Part shown: piece by piece, positions 13,782 to 19,786 of the stretch
Layout: every line of letters starts with the position of its first letter
How positions within the stretch are numbered: the first letter of the stretch is position 1
Assembly (NCBI GenBank): GCA_045636205.1
Contig: JAZTXE010000019.1
Location: forward strand, 1-19,786
Length of the DNA stretch: 19,786 bases
DNA from: JAZRUF01 sp045636205
GTDB taxonomy: Bacteria; Bacillota; Clostridia; Oscillospirales; JAAYXM01
Reading direction: 5' to 3'
Position numbers and translations under genes: made by a program
Notes under the pieces: generated by a model
What the model was told of the DNA's origin: nothing
Database searches by the model: none
Seen by the model: only the letters and a program-made list of their open reading frames with translations

Positions 13782-15643
13782 TATTTACACGCCTCCAGAA
13801 TGTTGCGATAAATTCCCTGACTGTCTATTCCAAGCATTTCCTCAAGCATTTGAGTTTGCCCATTTTTGACAAACGCGTTTCCGCTGTTAAGTAATTTCAC
13901 TTCACAATCTATCTTATGTTTATTAAGCAGTGCAGCCAAACGCTGACCTACACTTCCGTTTTCAACGCAATCTTCGACAACGAGTACCTTTCCGCTCTTT
14001 CGCGCAGAAGACAGGAGCTCAGCACCGGACAAATCAGAAATATCATTTATCTTATAAAGCTCACACGATATTCCCTGCTCCCGAGCCAACTTCACCGCAT
14101 CCATCGCATTGTTAATAAGCATTCCATAGCTTACTACAGTGATGTCATCCCCTTCGTTTAAACGCACATACTTTTCTCTATTGGCAAACGAGTTATCAGT
14201 ATATTCGCCTTCGCCACCTCTGCAATATCTGATTGCTACAGGTCCTGACTGTTCATTTACAGAATATTCAAGCATGTCCGCAAGCTCCGCATAGTTTGAC
14301 GGGCACAGTATTTTCATTCCGGGTATTGATGACAGGTATGCAACATCGAAAACGCCGTGATGCGTTTCACCGTCCTCGCCGACCAGACCTGCACGGTCAA
14401 CTGCAAAAACTACATGTTCTTTTGATATTGCCACATCATGGATAATCATATCATACGCCCTCTGCAGGAATGTAGAATAAATGGCACAGATAGGAACCAT
14501 CCCTTGCCTTGCAAGACCTGCAGACATTGAAACCGCGTGCCCCTCAGCTATTCCGACATCAAAAAACCGTTCGGGATATTCCTTTGCAAATCCGCAAAGT
14601 CCGACCCCCGATTCCATTGCCGCCGTAATCGCGCATATACGTGTATCTCGGTTTGCCATGTTTAAGACCGTATCTCCGAACACTTTAGAAAAAGACTCTC
14701 CGCTCTTTTTAATGGGTTTTCCTGAGTCTATATCAAATATAGAAACGCCATGGTAATTCTGCGGCGATTCCTCGGAAAAACGGTACCCACGCCCTTTTTG
14801 CGTCATCAAATGAATTAGAACAGGTCTCTTCAAATCACGCGCAAGCTCAAGCAGATACAGCATATATTTTATATCATGCCCATCTGCCGGCCCTAAGTAG
14901 GTAAAACCTAAATCTTCAAACAGGCTTGACGGTAAAAACGCATGCTTAATACTGTTTTTTATCGCATGAACTACCGTGTCAAACGCTTGACCGCCGGGGA
15001 TTTTTTTAATTAATTTTCTATATTTATCCCTGAAATGTAAATATCTTGGCTTCAGGCGCAAACGCGCCAGATGGTTTGCCAGACCACCCACATTTTTTGT
15101 AATAGACATCTCATTATCATTTAAAACAACTATAAACGGTTCCTTGCTCTGCCCTGCATCACACAATGCCTCATAAGCCAATCCACCGGTCAGCGCACCG
15201 TCGCCTATAACGGAAACTACCGAATAATCCTCACCTTTAAGAGTTCTTGCACGCGCCATACCCAAACCGACTGATACAGAATTTGACGCGTGGCCGCTTG
15301 TACAAGCATCGTGCACGCTTTCATCCGGTCTTAAAAAACCCGCCATGCCGCCGAATTTTCTTAAGTTATCAAATCCCTCACGGCGACCTGTAAGCAGTTT
15401 ATGCACATAGCATTGATGACCGACATCAAGTACAAGACGGTCCTTTGACGTATCAAACACTTTGTGTATAGCCAGCGTAAGCTCTACAACACCTAAATTC
15501 GATGCAAGATGACCGCCGGTTTTTGATATATGCTCAATAAGAAACCTGCGTATTTCCCCCGCCAGGTCGTTGAGCTGAGATATATTTAGTTTTTTAACAT
15601 CTTCGGGAGAGGCAACATTTTTAAGTTCTGCCGAATTCCCCAT
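13781..15643 (-). CDS. dxs: 1-deoxy-D-xylulose-5-phosphate synthase
   Basis: The thiamine-diphosphate enzyme that joins pyruvate and glyceraldehyde 3-phosphate in the first step of the MEP isoprenoid pathway; it also feeds thiamine and pyridoxal synthesis. The 620-aa protein is full length. It shows GGHLASNLG with the conserved His45, the TPP motif from GDG (147-149) to NDN (175-177), DGHD, the catalytic-glutamate segment FDVGIAEGHAV, and the pyrimidine-domain motif YSTFLQRAYD followed by DRAGLVGEDGETHHG. AGGAAG lies 10 nt before the ATG at 15643. It lies downstream of the prenyl synthase and DUF212 genes and directly overlaps tlyA, the common Firmicutes arrangement. Confidence 0.98.
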   Translation of the reverse strand: MGNSAELKNVASPEDVKKLNISQLNDLAGEIRRFLIEHISKTGGHLASNLGVVELTLAIHKVFDTSKDRLVLDVGHQCYVHKLLTGRREGFDNLRKFGGMAGFLRPDESVHDACTSGHASNSVSVGLGMARARTLKGEDYSVVSVIGDGALTGGLAYEALCDAGQSKEPFIVVLNDNEMSITKNVGGLANHLARLRLKPRYLHFRDKYRKLIKKIPGGQAFDTVVHAIKNSIKHAFLPSSLFEDLGFTYLGPADGHDIKYMLYLLELARDLKRPVLIHLMTQKGRGYRFSEESPQNYHGVSIFDIDSGKPIKKSGESFSKVFGDTVLNMANRDTRICAITAAMESGVGLCGFAKEYPERFFDVGIAEGHAVSMSAGLARQGMVPICAIYSTFLQRAYDMIIHDVAISKEHVVFAVDRAGLVGEDGETHHGVFDVAYLSSIPGMKILCPSNYAELADMLEYSVNEQSGPVAIRYCRGGEGEYTDNSFANREKYVRLNEGDDITVVSYGMLINNAMDAVKLAREQGISCELYKINDISDLSGAELLSSARKSGKVLVVEDCVENGSVGQRLAALLNKHKIDCEVKLLNSGNAFVKNGQTQMLEEMLGIDSQGIYRNILEACK

Positions 15644-15682
15644 AGCCCAAACACTTCCTAACGCAAATTATAATTTCACAGT

Positions 15683-16144
15683 CTAAAACCAAAAGAAACC
15701 TATACAAAAACCGAGTATTGCTCCGACAATAACTTGAAATGGTGTATGCCCAAGTAATTCACGCAGCTTTTCCTCAAAAATCTCAGGAGTTGTTTCTTTC
15801 CAGTTTTCCATCATATAGTTTAATATCTTAGCTTGCTTTCCCGCAGCCCGCCTGACACCGGAAGCATCATACATTACGATAGCTGCAAAACACGCTGCGA
15901 TTGCAAACTCAGGTGAATTTGTGCCCTGAAGCTTTGCAACACCCGTGGCAAGCGCAACAACTAATGCAGAGTGGGAACTTGGCATACCACCGGTTTCAAA
16001 GAGCCTGTCCCACCTTAGCTTATGCTCGGTTATCAGTGCAATCACAACCTTGAGAGCCTGAGCGATAAAGCAAGCAATCAAAGCTAAGTTTAAAATACGG
16101 TTTCCCGTCAAAAAACGCACTGTATTAAGCGTATAATCCAGCAT
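15683..16144 (-). CDS. Divergent PAP2 family membrane protein (DUF212)
   Basis: A 153-aa integral membrane protein with hydrophobic segments near 14-37, 57-75, 80-92 and 135-153. It carries the DUF212 hallmarks ETGGMPSSHSALVVALATG (50-68), YDASGVRRAAGKQA (about 92-105) and ELLGHTPFQVIVGAILG, which resemble the phosphatase motifs of PAP2 enzymes. The family's substrate is not established. Its place between the prenyl-diphosphate synthase and dxs makes a role on a lipid or polyprenyl phosphate reasonable, but that is inference. TTGGAG precedes the ATG at 16144 by 9 nt. It is 16 bp after ispA and 39 bp before dxs. Confidence 0.9.
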   Translation of the reverse strand: MLDYTLNTVRFLTGNRILNLALIACFIAQALKVVIALITEHKLRWDRLFETGGMPSSHSALVVALATGVAKLQGTNSPEFAIAACFAAIVMYDASGVRRAAGKQAKILNYMMENWKETTPEIFEEKLRELLGHTPFQVIVGAILGFCIGFFWF

Positions 16145-16160
16145 CTACTTTTGCTCCAAT

Positions 16161-17048
16161 CTAAAAATCACGGCTTGCAAGCTCATTTGTAAGCCAGAGT
16201 AAAAACTCATTATTTTCAAATTCATTGAGATGTGCAATCGCCTCGTCCGTAAGCTTGCGCACATTCTCCTTGCATTTTTCTATCCCAAGGAGTCTGACAA
16301 ACGTGGACTTTCCGCTTCTCTCATCGTTTCCGACATCTTTTCCAATTATATCTGGGTCACCTTCGACGTTTAGAATATCATCCTGAATTTGAAATGCAAG
16401 GCCTAATGCATCTGCATATTTGCCTGCCGCCTCAATTTTATCAGCATCCGCTCCGCCGAGAACGCAACCCATGCACGCAGCAGCGCGTATAAGAGCACCG
16501 GTTTTGAGCTCCTGCAGCTTTGTAATTTCCTCAAGGCTTAAGCTGCGCTCCTCGCCTTCCATATCAATTACCTGTCCGCCTATCATGCCATGATCTCCGG
16601 ATGCGGAAGCGAGCAAACTTACCGCATTAATGCCCGCCATATTGCCAAGCTCCAGTGCGGCTTTTGAGGAAATCTCAAACGCTTTATTTAAAAGCGCATC
16701 ACCTGCAAGCAACGCAAGTGCTTCACCGTAGACCATATGATTGGTTGGTTTTCCCCGGCGCAGTTCATCGTCATCCATACACGGTAAGTCGTCGTGAATG
16801 AGTGAGTAGGTGTGTATCATTTCAATAGCGCAAGCAAACGGCATTGCATCGTTTTTATTTCCGCATATGCGCGCAAATTCTAAAACCAGCAGCGGGCGCA
16901 AGCGTTTGCCTCCCGCATGAAGGCTATAGCCCATCGCTTCGAAGAGTTTTTTCTGCAGAATCTCTTCCTCTTTTACATATCCTTTAAGAGCATCATTTAT
17001 TCTACTTTGATAATCTTTGAGGATATCTGCATAAGCTACGGCACTCAT
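16161..17048 (-). CDS. ispA: Farnesyl diphosphate synthase-type polyprenyl synthetase
   Basis: Condenses IPP with allylic diphosphates to make farnesyl (or geranylgeranyl) diphosphate, the precursor for undecaprenyl and quinone lipids. At 295 aa it fits the IspA family. The first aspartate-rich motif is DDLPCMDDDELRRG (86-99), with the two-residue insertion typical of bacterial type II FPP synthases, preceded by HTYSLI. GGKRLRP is at 46-52, GGQ near 157-159 and KTGAL near 182-186. The second aspartate-rich motif reads DDILNVEGD (223-231), with Asn at the usual fifth-position Asp. It begins in a TAATG overlap with xseB, a conserved arrangement. Exact product length cannot be decided from sequence. 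Confidence 0.94.
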   Translation of the reverse strand: MSAVAYADILKDYQSRINDALKGYVKEEEILQKKLFEAMGYSLHAGGKRLRPLLVLEFARICGNKNDAMPFACAIEMIHTYSLIHDDLPCMDDDELRRGKPTNHMVYGEALALLAGDALLNKAFEISSKAALELGNMAGINAVSLLASASGDHGMIGGQVIDMEGEERSLSLEEITKLQELKTGALIRAAACMGCVLGGADADKIEAAGKYADALGLAFQIQDDILNVEGDPDIIGKDVGNDERSGKSTFVRLLGIEKCKENVRKLTDEAIAHLNEFENNEFLLWLTNELASRDF

Positions 17049-17281
17049 TATTCCTCGCCCTCCTGAAATTCAATTTCCACTGGCTCGCCGTTTTTGCCTT
17101 TAGTAAGCATTACAACCTTTTGCTCCGCTTCATCCAAGAGCTTTGAGCATTCCTTGATAAGACCGGTACCCTCTTCAAAAAGAGCAAGTGACTTATCAAG
17201 CGGCGCATCACCGGCTTCAAGAAGCTTAACAACCTCATCCAAGCGTCCTATAGCTTTTTCAAACGTCATTTTATCGGACAT
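17048..17281 (-). CDS. xseB: Exodeoxyribonuclease VII small subunit
   Basis: The small subunit of exonuclease VII, which degrades single-stranded DNA in mismatch and recombination repair. The 77-aa protein matches the family: FEKAIGRLDEVVKLLEAGDA (about 7-26), then APLDKSLALFEEG and the helix ECSKLLDEAEQKV. I prefer the ATG at 17281, with AAAGG upstream, over a TTG at 17290 that overlaps the xseA stop. It lies 5 bp after xseA and overlaps ispA by one base. The partner subunit is the adjacent xseA. Confidence 0.94.
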   Translation of the reverse strand: MSDKMTFEKAIGRLDEVVKLLEAGDAPLDKSLALFEEGTGLIKECSKLLDEAEQKVVMLTKGKNGEPVEIEFQEGEE

Positions 17282-17286
17282 ATTAA

Positions 17287-18486
17287 TCAACCTTTCTTCT
17301 CTACTACGCAGTCGAGCTCGCCCTGCATAAGCTTTATCCTGACACGCTCACCTATATCCGCATCGTCACAGTATTTTATAACGCTTCCATCTTCCTTTGT
17401 CGTGATAGAGTATCCGCGCCCGAGCACCTTAAGCGGACTCATCGCATCAAGCCCGGCTGCAAGGCGCGCAAACTTTTCTTTCCTTTTTGCAATACTCTGC
17501 CCCATTAAGGTTTCAAGCTTATTTGATGTAAAATCAAGAAGCATGCGCTTATCCTGAAAATACCTGAGTGGGCTGGTAAGCACCGGCTTCTCAGCCGCTT
17601 TTTTCAGATACTGTCTGTAAAGTTCTATCTTAGACTGCACGGTGCGCAGTACCTTGGCATTGGTTTCATGCAGTGCACTCTTTATCGCCATACAGTCGGG
17701 CACTGCAAGCTCGGCTGCATTCGACGGTGTAGCCGCACGCAAATCCGCGACAAAATCCGCTATTGTAACATCCGGCTCATGCCCGACCGCTGAAATTATC
17801 GGGATTTCCGATTTAAAAATCGTGCGTGCAACGCCCTCATCGTTAAATGCCCACAAATCTTCAAGCGAGCCACCGCCGCGACCGCAGATAATTAGGTCAC
17901 ACAGCTTATGTTCATTTAAATATTCAATAGCTCTGCAAATATCCGCAGGCGCCTCGGGACCCTGGACAAGCACCGGCGATACTATTGCTTTCGCAAGCGG
18001 ATACCTTGCCTTGAGAATCCTGAGCATATCGCGCACCGCGGCACCGGTTGGAGATGTAACCAAGGCTATCCGCTCAGGGTATTTGGGTATCGGCTTTTTG
18101 TGTTCAGGAGCAAACAATCCCTCTTGCAAGAGCTTCTTTTTAAGCTGCTCGAAAGCGACGGCAAGCGCGCCCATACCGTCCGGTATCATATCGCTTATAT
18201 ACAGCTGATACTGACCGTCGCGCGGGAAAACCGTAACGCGGCCCTTCGCGATTACCTTCATTCCGCTCTCAGGGCGAAAGTTAAGCTTTGCACCGTCAAA
18301 CTTAAACATGACCGCTCGAAGCACAGCTCCCTCGTCCTTTAGCGTCATATACTGATGCCCGGATGAGTGATACTTATAATTTGAAATCTCACCGCGCACA
18401 TAAATTGTGCTGAGCTTAGGGTCTGCATCCATGACGGATTTTATATAGTTATTGGCTTCACTTATCGTAAAGATATGTCCTCTCAT
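17287..18486 (-). CDS. xseA: Exodeoxyribonuclease VII large subunit
   Basis: The catalytic subunit of exonuclease VII. The 399-aa protein has an N-terminal OB-fold (about 1-100, with GEISNYKYHSSGHQYMTLKD), then the catalytic domain with RIALVTSPTGAAVRDML (139-155), CGRGGGSLEDLWAFND (201-216), AVGHEPDVTIADFVADLRAA (233-252) and TPSNAAEL (253-260). A long helical region (about 260-345) is where the small subunits bind. It starts in an ATGA overlap with the TsaD-like gene. All conserved motifs are present, so the enzyme should be active together with xseB. Confidence 0.98.
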   Translation of the reverse strand: MRGHIFTISEANNYIKSVMDADPKLSTIYVRGEISNYKYHSSGHQYMTLKDEGAVLRAVMFKFDGAKLNFRPESGMKVIAKGRVTVFPRDGQYQLYISDMIPDGMGALAVAFEQLKKKLLQEGLFAPEHKKPIPKYPERIALVTSPTGAAVRDMLRILKARYPLAKAIVSPVLVQGPEAPADICRAIEYLNEHKLCDLIICGRGGGSLEDLWAFNDEGVARTIFKSEIPIISAVGHEPDVTIADFVADLRAATPSNAAELAVPDCMAIKSALHETNAKVLRTVQSKIELYRQYLKKAAEKPVLTSPLRYFQDKRMLLDFTSNKLETLMGQSIAKRKEKFARLAAGLDAMSPLKVLGRGYSITTKEDGSVIKYCDDADIGERVRIKLMQGELDCVVEKKG

Positions 18487-19418
18487 TTTCTTCCACCCAT
18501 TTCAGATGCCAGCACTGCCGCTCCAACCGCATTATCGGAGGAATACTGCGGCTTTGCACATATCGGAGAAAATTCCTCAAGTGCACGTCTTAACGCGCGG
18601 TTTCCGGCAACACCGCCGGATAGAACAACCGGAATATTGCCGTATATCTCAAGTGCGCGCTTTGTGCATTTATAAACCGCCTGAGATATAGTTTTAATAA
18701 CAAACCAGGCAACATCATGCGGCTCTCCGCCTTTTTCAATACGCGAATTCGCTTGATTTTCCATACCCGAGAGCGAAAACGACAAGTCATTCAACTTTAC
18801 AGCAAACCTATCTCTGCTTTGAGATTTCTCAGCAAGGACTTCAAGCTCTTTTCCGGCAGGAAATCTAAGTCCCAACTTAACACCGATACGGTCAATAAGC
18901 TGACCTGCAGATATATCGCTTGTACCGCCTATTTTTTCAATGCTGAGAACACTCTCCTGCGCAGGTTTTACGTAGGTGAGCTCAGTTGTTCCGCCGGACA
19001 AATGCCATGCGAGATGCGGTACAGTAAGAAGCTCGGTTCGTTTTTCAGCATACAGCACAGCGGCTATATGCCCTTCCTGATGCGAAAATTCGTACACCGG
19101 AACACCTAAAGAATGGCCTAAAATTCCGGCAACGGTTTTTCCGACTGTAAAGCACGGCATATATGAGCCTTCTACCGGGCGCGGACGCGTGCTTACGCCT
19201 ATTGCGGCAATGTTTTTTATCTTATCAGGCTCAATTTGAGCTATGATGTCCGGAAGAGCTTTTATATGGTTAAAAACCGCGTCCGACTGCCTAAGCCCCA
19301 ACTGACCTTCGGCAACCGGCAGGAGCTTTCCGCGACTGATAATTTCATCTGTGCAAGTATCAACCACCGCGGCAGAGGTCGTGTAATTACTTGTATCCAA
19401 GCCTAAAAAGAGCGGCAT
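18483..19418 (-). CDS. TsaD/Kae1/YgjD-related protein (M22 family), TsaD paralog
   Basis: A 311-aa ASKHA-fold protein related to TsaD, which makes the t6A tRNA modification with TsaB and TsaE. It begins GLDTSNYTTSAAVVD where TsaD has GIETSCDET-type sequence. The HXXXH metal site is FSHQEGH (H113, H117), the nucleotide loop is LSGGTTEL (140-147), and SLSGMENQ, LSGGVAGN (267-273) and SDNAVGAA (294-301, D295 as third metal ligand) follow. It is shorter than true TsaD (about 335-340 aa) and more divergent, matching the second M22 protein that Clostridia encode between nusB and xseA. Its function is not established; older annotations as a sialoglycoprotease are unlikely to be right. It is coupled to nusB by TAATG and to xseA by ATGA. 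Confidence 0.88.
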   Translation of the reverse strand: MPLFLGLDTSNYTTSAAVVDTCTDEIISRGKLLPVAEGQLGLRQSDAVFNHIKALPDIIAQIEPDKIKNIAAIGVSTRPRPVEGSYMPCFTVGKTVAGILGHSLGVPVYEFSHQEGHIAAVLYAEKRTELLTVPHLAWHLSGGTTELTYVKPAQESVLSIEKIGGTSDISAGQLIDRIGVKLGLRFPAGKELEVLAEKSQSRDRFAVKLNDLSFSLSGMENQANSRIEKGGEPHDVAWFVIKTISQAVYKCTKRALEIYGNIPVVLSGGVAGNRALRRALEEFSPICAKPQYSSDNAVGAAVLASEMGGRK

Positions 19419-19786
19419 TACTCCTTCGGCTCCTCTCGCATAACACTGCCTAAAATACCGTTTATAAACGCAACAGTTTCGGCAGGCTCATATTTCTTTG
19501 CAATCTCTACAGCTTCATTTATTGCAACACTCGGAGGAATTTCATCCATATACTTAGCCTCATAGATTGCAACGCGCATAATAGCCATAGCTACACGCGA
19601 AATACGGCGCAAATCCCATCCGATAGAGTTCTTGCGAATCTTATCATCAATCTCATCTAATTTCTCAACAGTTCCTTCAAACACCTCACGCACATATTTT
19701 TGCTGGGCGTTTCCGATATCCGAATAAAGAGTAAAATCTTCTTTTACCGTAGCTAAAAACTCCGGACTGAAGCGATGCTCCAAAAT
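19418..19786 (-). CDS. nusB: Transcription antitermination factor NusB (N-terminus outside window)
   Basis: An RNA-binding antitermination factor that acts with NusE (S10) on boxA of rRNA operons. About 122 codons are visible and the frame is open at base 19786, so the start and the usual REARE-type N-terminus lie beyond the window. Visible family features are IRKNSIGWDLRRISRVAMAI, LRVAIYE-type segment MRVAIYEAKYMDEIPPSVAI, NEAVEIAKKY and FINGILGSV near the C-terminus. A TTG near the edge (19783) is an internal codon, not a start. Its stop overlaps the TsaD-like start as TAATG. Confidence 0.93.
   Translation of the reverse strand: MLEHRFSPEFLATVKEDFTLYSDIGNAQQKYVREVFEGTVEKLDEIDDKIRKNSIGWDLRRISRVAMAIMRVAIYEAKYMDEIPPSVAINEAVEIAKKYEPAETVAFINGILGSVMREEPKE

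Noticed and set aside
15644..15682. Regulatory element, such as a riboswitch, before dxs
   Set aside because: The gap is only 39 bp and shows no stable hairpin; too short for a TPP or similar riboswitch.
17642..18208. Plus-strand open frame of 188 codons opposite xseA
   Set aside because: It lies wholly antisense to a well-conserved gene and its translation is low-complexity, Ser/Ala-rich, with no recognisable domain.
1..19786. CRISPR arrays, tRNA or rRNA genes, insertion sequences, phage genes, attachment sites
   Set aside because: No regularly spaced repeats, RNA gene signatures, transposase or integrase motifs were seen; nearly all bases are in conserved coding sequence.

Overview
The window is a gap-poor stretch of bacterial chromosome. 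Every supported gene lies on the minus strand, so transcription runs from base 19786 toward base 1. Gene content and order point to a Bacillota of class Clostridia, probably an Oscillospiraceae/Ruminococcaceae-like anaerobe. The evidence is the block nusB - TsaD paralog - xseA - xseB - ispA - dxs - tlyA - nadK - argR - recN, an RNase M5-type TOPRIM protein, a clostridial HutP-family protein, and the cmk - plsC - ispH order. The genus cannot be fixed from the sequence alone. I see no rRNA, tRNA, CRISPR array, insertion sequence or phage gene.

Region 1 (about 4626-19786) reads as one very long polycistron. From its upstream end it encodes a partial NusB, a TsaD/Kae1 paralog, both subunits of exonuclease VII, a farnesyl-diphosphate-type prenyl synthase, a DUF212 (divergent PAP2) membrane protein, Dxs, a TlyA-type rRNA methyltransferase, NAD kinase, ArgR, RecN, TyrS, ComEC, the DNA polymerase III delta subunit and an RNase M5-like protein. 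Many junctions are TAATG, TAGTG, ATGA or GTGA overlaps. The largest gap is 74 bp, between tyrS and comEC, and it holds a GC-rich hairpin. A short hairpin followed by six T at 4626-4648 probably ends the unit.

Region 2 (1-4564) starts after a 93-bp gap and looks like a second operon: a MurR/RpiR-family regulator, an HI0933/BaiN-family flavoprotein, a HutP-family protein, cytidylate kinase, a PlsC-type acyltransferase and IspH. IspH is cut by the window edge after about 251 codons.

The genes fall into four themes. Dxs, IspH and the IspA-type synthase belong to the MEP/isoprenoid pathway, with DUF212 and PlsC in adjacent lipid chemistry. RecN, XseAB, HolA and ComEC handle DNA repair, replication and uptake. 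TyrS, TlyA, the RNase M5-like protein, the TsaD paralog and NusB act in RNA and translation. Cmk and NadK make nucleotides and cofactors.

This is essentially a housekeeping region, and I found no convincing new multi-gene system. The points worth a second look are the HutP-family protein with no hut genes nearby and altered candidate ligands, recN followed by tyrS where spoIVB-spo0A often sit in spore formers, the REP-like hairpin after tyrS, tyrS without room for a T-box, and the TsaD and RNase M5 relatives.
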